Positions 34,989-44,173 of a stretch of DNA of 45,916 nucleotides are shown in pieces. The notes beneath the pieces were generated by a model. The model had not been told where the DNA came from and searched no databases. It worked only from the letters and a program-made list of their open reading frames with translations. How positions within the stretch are numbered: position 1 is the first letter of the stretch; every line of letters begins with the position of its first letter. A program made the translations under genes and the position numbers. The stretch comes from Coprococcus sp. GTDB taxonomy: Bacteria; Bacillota; Clostridia; Lachnospirales; Lachnospiraceae. The stretch is taken from NCBI GenBank assembly GCA_017935345.1, contig JAGBHU010000052.1, positions 69,250-115,165 on the forward strand. Reading direction: 5' to 3'.

Positions 34989-37449
34989 AATATCAGTAAG
35001 AAATCTTGTAGAATTTATATTCAGAAGTGGCGATATCAGTGATAGTAGTAGTGGGACTCTGTCTAAAGAGGCTATGAATGCAGGAAGCAAAATTCATAGA
35101 AAGCTTCAGAAAAAGGCAGGGTCTTATTATAATGCAGAAGTTCCGCTTTCACTAACGGTAAGCCGTGAGGATTATCATGTCACGGTGGAAGGCAGAGCAG
35201 ACGGAATTATCGACATGCGTCATGAAAATAAGAATACAGGCATTACAAATACAGACGCAGAAAATACAAATGCGAATATGATGGATTGTGCCGGTACGGA
35301 TAACGATGAGGCACCGTCTGTGACCATAGATGAGATCAAAGGGGTATACAAAAAGCTTTCGGATATCGAAGCACCGATAAAGGTTCATCAGGCACAGGCG
35401 ATGTGTTATGCGTATATCTATGCCCTGCAAAATGAGCTGAAAAGCATCTGTGTTCAGATGACTTATGTAAACCTGGATACAGAGGAAATAAAACGCTTTT
35501 CAGAGAATTTTACATTTACATATTTGGAGAAGTGGTATTCGGATTTAATTGATGAGCTTCTAAAATGGGTGGATTATGCCATATCACATGGAGATGAAAG
35601 AAACGATACCATAGAGGAGCTGGAATTTCCATTTGAATACAGAAAAGGCCAGAGGGATATGGTTGCCTGTGTCTACAAGGCAATTGAAGGGGAAAAGCAT
35701 TTGTTTGTTCAGGCTCCTACAGGTATCGGCAAGACGATGGCGGCAATATATCCAACCATAAAATCATTTGCAACGGGACTTACAACGAAGCTTTTTTATC
35801 TTACGGCAAAAACAATCGCACATACTGCGCCGGCGGCGGCAATAGAGCTTCTTCGAAATCAGGGGCTTGTATTTCAGACCGTTACATTAACGGCAAAGGA
35901 GAAGATCTGTCCATTACCTGAAATGGATTGCAGTCCTGAAAGCTGTCCATATGCAAAGGGGCATTTTGACAGAATCAATGAAGCACTTTATGATTTGATT
36001 ACGAATGAAGAACGGATAGACAGAGATACGGTTACTTCATATTCAGAGAAGCATATGGTATGTCCGTTTGAGCTTAGTCTTGATGCGGCTTTATTTGCCG
36101 ACGGAATCATATGTGACTATAATTATGTATTTGACCCTCGGGTAAATCTGAAACGATTTTTTGCAAATGAAGGCGGAGCAGGCGGAAGATATACGTTTCT
36201 GGTAGATGAAGCGCATAATCTGGTAGAAAGAGCTTCTTCCATGTATAGTGCCACACTGATAAAAGAGGATTTTCTTGACATCAAAAAGATTATAAAAAAA
36301 TATAGTGAGAAAACGGCACGGAATATCGATAAGTGTAATAAAGAACTGCTTGCCATGAAGAAGGCACTGGGAGATGACAATTATCAGGTGCTTACGGGGC
36401 TGGGGGATATCCATTTTAAGCTGCTCAATCTTCATTCAGCTATGGAGAGCTTTCTGGAGGATTACAAGCACATACCGGAGCGTAAAGAGATACTGGATTT
36501 CTATTTCAAACTGACAAGCTTTCTGAATATATCGGATTTGGTAGATGACAGCTATGTAATCTATGATGAGCTTCTTTATGACGGCAGATTTATGCTGAAA
36601 GAGTATTGTGTACATCCTGCAAATAATCTAAAGACATGTCTGGATAAAGGAATAGCCACAATATTTTTTTCGGCAACCATATTGCCTGTAAAGTATTACA
36701 TGGAGATGCTGTCCAACCAGCCTGAGGATTATGCAATTTATATTCCTTCTCCATTTGAACAGGCGAACAGAAGAATCATGCTTGGGCTTGATGTTACGAC
36801 AAGATATAACAGACGGACGGAACAGGAATATATGAATATCTATTGCTACATCAAAAGTCTTGTATGTAGTAAGCAGGGCAACTATATGGTCTTTTTTCCG
36901 TCATATCAAATGCTGAATCAGGTTTATGAAATTGCGGCATCGGATGAATCCAATAAGAATATTCATATATTATTGCAGAATTCACATATGAATGAGGCTG
37001 AAAGGGAAGCGTTCCTACGGGAATTTGAAGAAAAGAACAATGTGCTTGCATTCTGTATTATGGGAGGCATATTCTCGGAGGGAATCGATTTGACCGGTGA
37101 TAAGCTGATTGGTGCAGTTGTAGTCGGTCCGGGACTTCCACAGGTATGTAATGAAAGACGGATTATGATGGATTATTTTAATAACAGAAGTTTGGCGGAT
37201 ATACAGTCACAGTATGCCGGAACGCAGGACGGCTTTCAGTATGCATATCTGTATCCCGGAATCAATAAAGTCTTTCAGGCGGCGGGCAGAGTGATTCGTA
37301 CGGAAGAGGACAGGGGTATTATATTATTACTGGATGAGAGATTTGCGGCAAATGAATATTGTCAGCTGTTTCCGATTGAGTGGAATGATTATATGTGTGT
37401 AAACAGAAATAATGTAACGCAGAGGATAAAGGATTTCTGGGAACTGTAA
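34978..37449 (+). CDS. Nuclease-helicase fusion (RecB-like domain plus Rad3/DinG helicase)
   Basis: An 823-residue protein. Residues about 20-180 show the PD-(D/E)xK fold of RecB/Cas4-type nucleases: GRADGIID, DEIKG and QAQAMCYAYIY. From about residue 215 comes a superfamily 2 helicase of the XPD/Rad3/DinG type. Walker A is QAPTGIGKT, and four Cys (CPL, DC, SC, VC) are the likely Fe-S cluster ligands. The DEAH box is VDEAHNL, and later motifs include FSATI and QAAGRVIR. A 35-residue Asn/Thr/Asp-rich insert separates the two nuclease motifs. A role in repair or R-loop processing is likely. It overlaps the DJ-1 gene and lacks a clear ribosome site, suggesting coupling. Confidence 0.88.
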   Translation: MNIKISVRNLVEFIFRSGDISDSSSGTLSKEAMNAGSKIHRKLQKKAGSYYNAEVPLSLTVSREDYHVTVEGRADGIIDMRHENKNTGITNTDAENTNANMMDCAGTDNDEAPSVTIDEIKGVYKKLSDIEAPIKVHQAQAMCYAYIYALQNELKSICVQMTYVNLDTEEIKRFSENFTFTYLEKWYSDLIDELLKWVDYAISHGDERNDTIEELEFPFEYRKGQRDMVACVYKAIEGEKHLFVQAPTGIGKTMAAIYPTIKSFATGLTTKLFYLTAKTIAHTAPAAAIELLRNQGLVFQTVTLTAKEKICPLPEMDCSPESCPYAKGHFDRINEALYDLITNEERIDRDTVTSYSEKHMVCPFELSLDAALFADGIICDYNYVFDPRVNLKRFFANEGGAGGRYTFLVDEAHNLVERASSMYSATLIKEDFLDIKKIIKKYSEKTARNIDKCNKELLAMKKALGDDNYQVLTGLGDIHFKLLNLHSAMESFLEDYKHIPERKEILDFYFKLTSFLNISDLVDDSYVIYDELLYDGRFMLKEYCVHPANNLKTCLDKGIATIFFSATILPVKYYMEMLSNQPEDYAIYIPSPFEQANRRIMLGLDVTTRYNRRTEQEYMNIYCYIKSLVCSKQGNYMVFFPSYQMLNQVYEIAASDESNKNIHILLQNSHMNEAEREAFLREFEEKNNVLAFCIMGGIFSEGIDLTGDKLIGAVVVGPGLPQVCNERRIMMDYFNNRSLADIQSQYAGTQDGFQYAYLYPGINKVFQAAGRVIRTEEDRGIILLLDERFAANEYCQLFPIEWNDYMCVNRNNVTQRIKDFWEL

Positions 37450-37521
37450 AAATATATAGAGGATATACGGAAGATGTCGAAAGATAAATAAGGGGTGTAT
37501 ATATACAAAATTTGGAAATCA

Positions 37522-37530
37522 TGCTATACT
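37522..37530 (+). promoter_or_regulatory. Extended -10 promoter of murF
   Basis: TGC-TATACT (37522-37530) with no good -35. A perfect 12-bp palindrome (37496-37507) lies at the -35 position and could be an operator. Confidence 0.45.
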
Positions 37531-37571
37531 GGGAACACGTATTGAGTGCTTATTTAGAATAGGGGATAAGA

Positions 37572-38939
37572 ATGATAAACATAACAGTAAAGGATATTTT
37601 AAAAGCTACCGGCGGTTTTCTCTTATGTGGAGATGAAAATACGGTACTTACGGATATCTGTATTGATTCAAGGAAGATAAAAGAAGGGGATTTGTTTGTT
37701 CCGCTCCTTGGAGGAAATGTAGATGCCCACAGGTTTATAGAATCGGCAATGGAAACAGGTGCGGCGACACTTACATCACAGCATAATAATGTTGTGATTT
37801 CAGAAAAGGCATTTATCAGGGTTGATGATACCGAAAAGGCTCTTCAGGATATCGGATTGTACATAAGAAACAGATATCGTATGCCTGTGGTTGGTGTTAC
37901 AGGCAGTGTAGGCAAGACAACTACGCGTGAGATGATTACGGCTGCTATTGCTATGGACAGACCCTGTTTTCATACGGAGGGAAACCTGAATTCACAGCAG
38001 GGAGTGCCGATTACACTTTCAAAGATGACTGACGAATACGATGCTGCGGTGATAGAAATGGGTATCAGCGAGCCGGGACAGATGAAAGTGCTTTCATCTA
38101 TGGTAAAACCTGATATAGCGGTAGTTACATTAATAGGTGTGGCACATATTGAATATCTGAAAACGAGAGAAAATATCAGAACGGAGAAATTGGATATTAT
38201 CAGCAGTATGCGTAAAGACGGACTTCTTCTGTTAAATGGTGATGATGTGCTTCTCCATGAGATAAAGGATTCTCTGCCGTGCAGAACGATGACATATGGT
38301 TGTGGTGAGGATTGTGATTTCAGAGCGGAAAATATACATTTTGAAGATAAGTATACGGTATATGATGCCGTTTTCGGTGATGAAAGGGTAACGGTCAGAA
38401 TGAATGTTCTTGGCAAGCATAATGTAAGGAATTCCCTTGCAGGAATGGCGGTTGCACATGAGCTTGGTATTCCGTTTGAAATATCTTCAAAGGCATTTGA
38501 AGATTTCCACGGACAGAGACAAAGAATCCTGGCTCAGGAAAATCGGTATACGATATTAGATGATACCTATAATGCCAGCCCTGATTCGATGAAGGCAAGT
38601 ATCGATGTATTGTGTGACATCGATTGTAAAGGGAAAAAATATGCGGTTTTGGGAGATATGTTTGAGCTGGGAGAAAACAGTCTGGAGTATCATAGGCAAA
38701 TAGGAGAATATCTCTGTGATAAGAAAATCGATGCGGTAATTGTTATCGGGGAACATGCACAGGAAATAAAAAAGGTGCTGGATGAGTGTGAAACAAAGCA
38801 TGCAGAGACATTTTCATTTACAGATAATGAAGAGGTTGCCATATCCTTAATGGCGCTTTTAAGACCGGAAGATATTGTATTAATTAAAGGTTCAAATGGT
38901 ATGCATTTGAATGAAGTGGTTAATATTCTGGCGAATTAA
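37572..38939 (+). CDS. murF: UDP-MurNAc-tripeptide--D-Ala-D-Ala ligase
   Basis: Adds D-Ala-D-Ala to the peptidoglycan precursor in the cytosol, using ATP. The Mur-ligase ATP loop is GVTGSVGKTTTREM (residues about 112-125). The N-terminal MurF region (IDSRKIKEGDLFVPL), the central TEGNLNSQQGVP segment, and the C-terminal DDTYNASPDSM motif are all present. Length 455 residues is normal. Its promoter and terminator show it is transcribed alone, away from the usual division cluster. Confidence 0.96.
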   Translation: MINITVKDILKATGGFLLCGDENTVLTDICIDSRKIKEGDLFVPLLGGNVDAHRFIESAMETGAATLTSQHNNVVISEKAFIRVDDTEKALQDIGLYIRNRYRMPVVGVTGSVGKTTTREMITAAIAMDRPCFHTEGNLNSQQGVPITLSKMTDEYDAAVIEMGISEPGQMKVLSSMVKPDIAVVTLIGVAHIEYLKTRENIRTEKLDIISSMRKDGLLLLNGDDVLLHEIKDSLPCRTMTYGCGEDCDFRAENIHFEDKYTVYDAVFGDERVTVRMNVLGKHNVRNSLAGMAVAHELGIPFEISSKAFEDFHGQRQRILAQENRYTILDDTYNASPDSMKASIDVLCDIDCKGKKYAVLGDMFELGENSLEYHRQIGEYLCDKKIDAVIVIGEHAQEIKKVLDECETKHAETFSFTDNEEVAISLMALLRPEDIVLIKGSNGMHLNEVVNILAN

Positions 38940-38967
38940 CTATACAAATTGTATAAATGTACCATAG

Positions 38968-39005
38968 AAACTGTTGGATGTCATTTTGTCCGGCAGTTTT
39001 TTTGT
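38968..39005 (+). terminator. Terminator of murF
   Basis: An 11-bp stem with two G-U pairs (38968-38978 with 38989-38999) followed by a run of seven or more T. Confidence 0.8.
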
Positions 39006-39075
39006 TTAATTTGTTGCCTTTTTTGATAATTTTAGACTTTTGATACTACAAAAAGGAGAAAAGAAATCACTAATA

Positions 39076-39104
39076 TTGAAAAAAATGTAAAAATGGAGTA
39101 ATAT
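39076..39104 (+). promoter_or_regulatory. Promoter of the H1-like protein gene
   Basis: TTGAAA (39076-39081), 17-base spacer, TAATAT (39099-39104), about 70 bases before the start. Confidence 0.65.
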
Positions 39105-39175
39105 CAACCTAGCTTGAATGAATAATACATAAAGTAATACATAAATATTTTTTTTATTTAGTGGAGGAATTTGAA

Positions 39176-39628
39176 ATGGCTACAGCTAAGAAAACAGAGG
39201 AAGTTAAGAAGGTAACTAAGGCTACACCGGCAGATGCAGTTGCTAAGGTAGAGGCAGTTAAGAAGGCTGAGGCAGCTAAGAAGGCAGCAGCTCCTGCAAA
39301 GAAGGAAGCAGCTCCAAAGGCAGCAGCAGCTAAGAAGGAAACAGCTCCGAAGGCAGCTCCTGCAAAGAAAGAGGCAGCTCCAAAGGCAGCTCCTGCAAAG
39401 AAGGAAGCAGCTCCAAAGGCAGCAGCTAAGAAAGCAGCTCCGGCTAAGGTATCTGAGAAGGTATTTATAGAGTTCGCAGGTGGACAGATTGAAATTGCAG
39501 AAATCATTGATAAGGTAAAGGCAAACATTGATAAGAAGACAGTTAAGGAATTAAATGTATATTATCAGCCGGAAACAGGTATGGTATATTACACAGCTGA
39601 TGGAGAGTCAGGTTCCTGCAGTCTTTAA
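39176..39628 (+). CDS. Histone-H1-like Lys/Ala/Pro-rich protein with DUF6465-type C-terminus
   Basis: A 150-residue protein. Residues about 1-95 are built of repeats of Ala, Lys, Pro and Glu (AAPAKKEAAPKA type), resembling the DNA-binding tails of bacterial H1-like proteins. Residues about 97-150 form a compact domain (VFIEFAGGQIEIAEI... to the SCSL end) that I match to the DUF6465 family of Lachnospiraceae. The ATG at 39176 has GGAGGA 7-8 bases upstream. Nucleoid association is likely from composition but not shown. Strong promoter and terminator suggest high expression. Confidence 0.8.
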   Translation: MATAKKTEEVKKVTKATPADAVAKVEAVKKAEAAKKAAAPAKKEAAPKAAAAKKETAPKAAPAKKEAAPKAAPAKKEAAPKAAAKKAAPAKVSEKVFIEFAGGQIEIAEIIDKVKANIDKKTVKELNVYYQPETGMVYYTADGESGSCSL

Positions 39629-39692
39629 TTTGCGGATGCAGAGCTTGTGAAGCATGTTCTGACTGATTTATCAATTATGAAGTGAAAAAAAG

Positions 39693-39740
39693 AGAACAAC
39701 ATTTGTTTTATGAGAATAGACGGATGTTGTTCTTTTTTCT
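39693..39740 (+). terminator. Terminator of the H1-like gene
   Basis: A perfect 10-bp stem (39693-39702 with 39724-39733) followed by TTTTTT. Confidence 0.8.
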
Positions 39741-39824
39741 TGTTCTTCTGTGTGGCAAGTGGTATATTACATATAGCGTGTGCATAAATGCCGCTATAAT
39801 GGAGATTCAGAGGGAGGTTATAAT

Positions 39825-40628
39825 ATGAATAATCAGAAAATAGGTTTTATTGGCTGTGGAAATATGGCTACCGCAATTATGAAGGGTTTAATTTCAAATA
39901 ATATATATGCGGCAAATGATATTGTTGCATCGGATGCTTCGATGGCGGCAGCAGATAAAATAAAAACAGAGCTGGGTGTTGCTGCATCGACAGATAATAT
40001 CAGTACAGTAAAAGGCTGCGGTATATTGGTGCTTGCCGTTAAACCACAATATTATGAAACGGTAATTGTTGAAATCCGTGACAGCATAAAGCCTGAACAG
40101 ATTATTATAACCATTGCACCGGGCAAAACGATTGCATGGCTGGAAGAAAAATTTGCAAAACCTGTTAAATTGGTTCGTACAATGCCGAATACCCCTGCAT
40201 TAGTAGGAGCGGGTATGACAGGAGCATGTAGAAATAAAAATATCAATGATGAAGAGTATAAGACGGTATTCAATATATTAGGCAGCTTTGGTATCGTGGA
40301 AACCATAACGGAAAATCTGATGGATGTATGTGTTTCCGTTAGCGGAAGCTCACCTGCCTATGTTTACATACTGATTGAAGCTATGGCTGATGCGGCTGTT
40401 GCGGACGGTATGCCGAGAGATAAGGCATATAAGTTTGCTGCACAGGCAGTTCTGGGAAGTGCACAGATGGTTTTGGAAACAGGAAAACATCCTGGTGAAC
40501 TGAAAGACATGGTATGCTCACCGGGAGGTACTACGATAGAGGCTGTGCGTGTCCTTGAAGAAAGAGGCTTCCGTTCCGCCATATTTGAAGCAATGAAAGC
40601 CTGCGTCAGGAAAGCTCGTGACATGTAA
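39825..40628 (+). CDS. proC: Pyrroline-5-carboxylate reductase
   Basis: Catalyses the last step of proline synthesis, using NAD(P)H. The N-terminal dinucleotide loop is GFIGCGNMA (residues about 7-15). VRTMPNTPALVGAGMT and SGSSPAY are present, and the C-terminal family signature ends in SPGGTTIEAVRVLEERGFR. Length 267 residues. The ATG at 39825 has GGGAGG about 7 bases upstream; the upstream ATG region at 39780 has no ribosome site. Monocistronic. Confidence 0.96.
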   Translation: MNNQKIGFIGCGNMATAIMKGLISNNIYAANDIVASDASMAAADKIKTELGVAASTDNISTVKGCGILVLAVKPQYYETVIVEIRDSIKPEQIIITIAPGKTIAWLEEKFAKPVKLVRTMPNTPALVGAGMTGACRNKNINDEEYKTVFNILGSFGIVETITENLMDVCVSVSGSSPAYVYILIEAMADAAVADGMPRDKAYKFAAQAVLGSAQMVLETGKHPGELKDMVCSPGGTTIEAVRVLEERGFRSAIFEAMKACVRKARDM

Positions 40629-40645
40629 AAATAATATACAATCAT

Positions 40646-40682
40646 AATACCACCTCCGGATAGTCTGTCCGGAGGTGATATT
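40646..40682. terminator. Bidirectional terminator between proC and amylase
   Basis: A perfect 10-bp GC-rich stem (40651-40660 with 40668-40677) flanked by complementary AT sequence. Confidence 0.8.
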
Positions 40683-40696
40683 GTATTATCAGAAGT

Positions 40697-42172
40697 TTAT
40701 TCTGTAAGTCTTGTGCAGGCTTTTTCGGGGAGCCATACACTGACGGAGCCGCCGCCGACTTTGAAATCGCCGCAGCCGGTTTCATTTAGCACTATTTTGT
40801 CGGTGCAGTTGCCAAGCAGGTCTACAAATGTTTCTCCGGCATGTTCTGCGCCTACACACATGTATTTGCTGCCACCGGGGCCTTCGCTCATAATAACAGC
40901 CATACCCGAATCCGGCATATCAGGTGAGCCGTTTCGTGTCCAGCCAATTATGTTTTCATGGTCGAAGTAGTCTGTCTGTGTGCCATAGGCACTAAAATTT
41001 CTTGCCTTTATCAGCTCCGGAAGTCCTTTGACAGGTGGGATGTTGTCGTGAGGAATTCCATATAAGTCACCGTAGAAGATACATGGTATGCCATCGTCAC
41101 GAAGCAGTATCAGAGCGTATGCAAGAGGTTTAAACCATGCCTGTACGAAGGACTCGAGTGCCTGACCGGGCTGTGTATCATGGTTATCTACAAAGGTTAC
41201 GGCATAATCCGGTCTTGCATCTGTCAGTGTTCCTTCGAATATCCGCCGCATATCGAAGTTTCCGTTATTGCCGGAGGCTTTGTTAAAATTAAAGTGAAGC
41301 GGAACGTCAAACAATGTGGTTACATGACCGGATGCATCAAGATAATGGCATAATGCTGATGCATTTGGATTCCAGTATTCAGCGATAGTGTGAAGCTCTT
41401 TTCCGGATTCCTTTCGCAGCTTTAAAAGCCAGTGTGTATAGAAGCTGAAGTTGATGTGTTTTACGGCATCAAGTCTGAAGCCGTCTACATTTGTCTGTTC
41501 AAGATACCATTTGCCCCAACGATCCAGTTCGTCTATGACCTCCTGATTTCCCATATCAAGGTCGGCGCCCATAAGATAATCATAGTTTCCCAGCTCTTTA
41601 TCTACATTTTGCTCCCAGCTTTTTCCTTCGAATAAGAAGATTCCGTTTTGCTTCTTTCTGTCATCCCAGTCTACACCATCAAAATGAGATGCATTCCATG
41701 TGAAATCGGAATATACACCGTTTCTTCCCGGAAATGTGAATTTAGTCCATGCAAGAATAGGATATGGTGCCGAAATACAATTGTTTCTGTTATTACTTGA
41801 ATCCAGAACCGCATTTACCTCTTCTACACCATCAGCACCCATACGATGGTTCAAAACGATGTCTGCATATACCTTTATGCCTGCTGCCTGCAGCTTCTTT
41901 ATCGCAGTAAGATACTGTTCTTTTGTTCCGTATTTGGTAGGAATACTCCCTTTTTGATTAAATTCTCCAAGGTCATACATATCGTATACACCGTAGCCGA
42001 CATCATGTATGCCTCCCGTGCCTTTATATGCAGGTGGAAGCCATATTCCCGTTATTCCCATTTTCTGTAATTCTTTTGCCTGTCCGGCAAGTCTGTTCCA
42101 ATGATCTCCATCATCGGGAAGATACCATTCGAAGCCTTGCAAAATAGTTCGTTTTTTATTTTCTTTACTCAT
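40697..42172 (-). CDS. Intracellular alpha-amylase (GH13)
   Basis: A 491-residue glycoside hydrolase of family 13 that cleaves alpha-1,4-glucans. It has no signal peptide, so it works in the cytosol on maltodextrin or glycogen. The catalytic nucleophile Asp is in DGFRLDAVKH, the acid Glu in TIAEYWNP, and the third Asp in FVDNHDT. Calcium-site residues are in DIVLNHRMG. The overall form matches the cytosolic GH13 subfamily 5 type. I chose the ATG at 42172 (MSKENKKR, with AAAGGG upstream); 42 further in-frame residues upstream look like noise. Divergent from the permease gene, with overlapping promoters. Confidence 0.92.
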   Translation of the reverse strand: MSKENKKRTILQGFEWYLPDDGDHWNRLAGQAKELQKMGITGIWLPPAYKGTGGIHDVGYGVYDMYDLGEFNQKGSIPTKYGTKEQYLTAIKKLQAAGIKVYADIVLNHRMGADGVEEVNAVLDSSNNRNNCISAPYPILAWTKFTFPGRNGVYSDFTWNASHFDGVDWDDRKKQNGIFLFEGKSWEQNVDKELGNYDYLMGADLDMGNQEVIDELDRWGKWYLEQTNVDGFRLDAVKHINFSFYTHWLLKLRKESGKELHTIAEYWNPNASALCHYLDASGHVTTLFDVPLHFNFNKASGNNGNFDMRRIFEGTLTDARPDYAVTFVDNHDTQPGQALESFVQAWFKPLAYALILLRDDGIPCIFYGDLYGIPHDNIPPVKGLPELIKARNFSAYGTQTDYFDHENIIGWTRNGSPDMPDSGMAVIMSEGPGGSKYMCVGAEHAGETFVDLLGNCTDKIVLNETGCGDFKVGGGSVSVWLPEKACTRLTE

Positions 42173-42190
42173 TTGTATGTACCCTTTTTC

Positions 42191-42243
42191 TTGTAAATTT
42201 GTATAACTTGCTATATTATATACCTTTAGTGAGAATAATGAAA
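42191..42243. promoter_or_regulatory. Overlapping divergent promoters (amylase / permease)
   Basis: Plus strand: TTGTAA (42191-42196), 17 bases, TATTAT (42214-42219). Minus strand: TTTCAT (42243-42238), 17 bases, TATAAT (42220-42215). The two -10 boxes share five bases, so the promoters should compete. Confidence 0.5.
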
Positions 42244-42285
42244 CAGCAATTGTTGATTTTATGTTGATGAGAGGATAAGAATGTG

Positions 42286-43431
42286 ATGAATAAGGCATGG
42301 AAAAAGCTTATTGTTATGGCAAAAAAGGAGACCATTCTATCGATTGCGGTACTACTTGCCATATGCTCTATGTTTTTTGTAATACCGGATAGGAAATATA
42401 TGGAGTATGTGGATTATAGAACCCTTGCAATTCTTTTTTCGCTTATGGTGGTGGTTGCAGGTTTGCAGAAGCAGGAGATCTTTGACAGGCTTGCAGCGTC
42501 TATTGTGGGGAATATCAGCAGATTAAGGGCATTAATAATGATACTAATCATGTTATGCTTTTTCTTCAGTATGATAATAACAAATGACGTTGCACTCATT
42601 ACATTTGTTCCGTTGGCAATAACAAGCCTTAATATGCTCGACAAAAGGGTAGCAGAGAAATGGCTGATCCCTGTCGTGGTCATGCAGACTGTAGCAGCAA
42701 ATCTCGGAAGTATGCTTACGCCGATAGGAAATCCACAGAATCTATATTTGTACGGATTATCCGGTATGTCAATTACCGGATTCGTGAAGCTGACGTGTCC
42801 GTATGTCATTCTTGCCGCAGTAATTATTATGGTATGGTGTTTTTTGAATTGTGGTAAAAAGCAAAATGTCAGAATTGATATCAAGGCAGAGAGCAAAAAC
42901 AGCAGCAGTGATATCCGGAAAATAGGGATGTATTTAATACTGTTTCTGTTCTGTGTACTTACGGTTGCAAGACTTATTCCTTATCTGGTAACGCTGGTTA
43001 TCGTTGTTGTGGTTGTTTTGATATTTGACAGGGATATACTGAAACATGTAGACTATGCGTTGCTTCTTACATTTGCAGCATTTTTTATATTTATTGGAAA
43101 TATGGGCAGAGTCGGGGCTTTTGCGAATATGCTTGAGCAGGTTATATCAGGACATGAAGTTATAACCGCCGTACTTGCAAGCCAGGCTATCAGTAATGTA
43201 CCTGCTGCCTTACTTTTGTCGGGATTTACGCCTTGCGTAGACAGCCTTGTGATAGGAACAAATCTTGGGGGACTTGGAACGATGATTGCATCAATGGCAA
43301 GTCTGATATCTTTTAAATATATAGCAAGAGAAAATAGAGAACTGAAAGGAAAATATTTTATATATTTTACGGTAGTCAATGTTATAGTATTGGCTGTTAT
43401 GGTAGGTATTCATTTTTTTATTTTGACGTAG
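42286..43431 (+). CDS. SLC13/ArsB-type permease
   Basis: A 381-residue integral membrane protein with about 10-11 hydrophobic helices. It has a GNPQNL motif near residue 145 and a matching TNLGGLGT motif near 327, as in the SLC13/CitMHS/ArsB ion-transporter superfamily. Substrate unknown: anion, dicarboxylate or Na+/H+ exchange are all possible. GAGGA lies 10 bases before the ATG at 42286; a GTG at 42283 is an alternative. It is divergent from the amylase and converges on the PII gene. Confidence 0.85.
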   Translation: MNKAWKKLIVMAKKETILSIAVLLAICSMFFVIPDRKYMEYVDYRTLAILFSLMVVVAGLQKQEIFDRLAASIVGNISRLRALIMILIMLCFFFSMIITNDVALITFVPLAITSLNMLDKRVAEKWLIPVVVMQTVAANLGSMLTPIGNPQNLYLYGLSGMSITGFVKLTCPYVILAAVIIMVWCFLNCGKKQNVRIDIKAESKNSSSDIRKIGMYLILFLFCVLTVARLIPYLVTLVIVVVVVLIFDRDILKHVDYALLLTFAAFFIFIGNMGRVGAFANMLEQVISGHEVITAVLASQAISNVPAALLLSGFTPCVDSLVIGTNLGGLGTMIASMASLISFKYIARENRELKGKYFIYFTVVNVIVLAVMVGIHFFILT

Positions 43432-43447
43432 AATTTTGTAAAAAGAA

Positions 43448-43495
43448 ATGCGGGGAAAGGTTTGCAGAAATATTTTCAGTTTTGTTTCCCCGCAT
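43448..43495. terminator. Bidirectional terminator
   Basis: A perfect 11-bp GC-rich stem (43448-43458 with 43485-43495) between the permease and the PII gene. Confidence 0.7.
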
Positions 43496-43518
43496 ATATT
43501 GATGACATTGGTATCAAG

Positions 43519-43857
43519 TTATAATGCCGATTCGCCGTGTTCACCTGTTCTGATACGGACAACGTCCGATACATCATATATAAATATTTTTCCGTCACCG
43601 AATTTTCCTGTGGAGATTCTGTCACATACCATCGTTACGATTTTATCGGCGACCTCATCATTTGCTATTGTTTCAATTTTTATCTTAGGAATGAGATTTA
43701 CAACATATTCACTTCCTCTGTATGTTGTCTTATAACCTTTTTGGTTACCATATCCCATGATATTGGATACCATCGCACCTGTTGAGTTACACTCATCCAG
43801 AATTGCCTTCACATCATCAAGCTTCTCAGAACGGACTACTATTTCAAGCTTTTTCAT
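43519..43857 (-). CDS. PII-family signalling protein
   Basis: A 112-residue trimeric sensor of the PII (GlnB/GlnK) family that reads ATP/ADP and 2-oxoglutarate. The T-loop reads KGYKTTYRGSEYVV, with a Tyr at the usual uridylylation position, and the B-loop TGKFGDGKIF is intact. GGAGGTG lies before the ATG. There is no amtB or nif gene beside it, so its target is unknown. Confidence 0.92.
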   Translation of the reverse strand: MKKLEIVVRSEKLDDVKAILDECNSTGAMVSNIMGYGNQKGYKTTYRGSEYVVNLIPKIKIETIANDEVADKIVTMVCDRISTGKFGDGKIFIYDVSDVVRIRTGEHGESAL

Positions 43858-43931
43858 AAGCCCACCTCCAAATTACAGAAAATATAGCCGAAGCAGTATA
43901 CGCAGCTTACGACTGTCGTCCTATTTTTTAC

Positions 43932-43940
43932 AGTATAGCA
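43932..43940 (-). promoter_or_regulatory. Extended -10 promoter of the PII gene
   Basis: Minus-strand TGC-TATACT (43940-43932), about 75 bases before the start. Confidence 0.45.
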
Positions 43941-44108
43941 TAATTCGTTTTTGAATTCCATGACAATTATAAAATGTAAAGCAGATGAATCATTATATTA
44001 AGTGGAAACGAATCATATGAAGCAGATTGCAGATGACAACTTTATTTAATTAAGTTTCATCCAAAAACAGGGTAATTAACAAAAATAAGGTAGTGGAAAT
44101 TTTATAGT

Positions 44109-44125
44109 ATAGTATGGTATACTAT
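44109..44125 (+). promoter_or_regulatory. Extended -10 within a palindrome, clpX-like gene
   Basis: TGG-TATACT (44115-44123) lies inside a perfect 7-bp inverted repeat (44109-44115 with 44119-44125, GGT centre). A repressor dimer site over the -10 is plausible. Confidence 0.45.
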
Positions 44126-44173
44126 GAACACTTAGTGAATGTTATATTAAGATATTACATATGGAGGTAAGCT

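Noticed and set aside
39154-39528. Ala/Phe-rich open frame opposite the H1-like gene
   Set aside because: It is the antisense of the Lys/Ala repeat and has no promoter or ribosome site.
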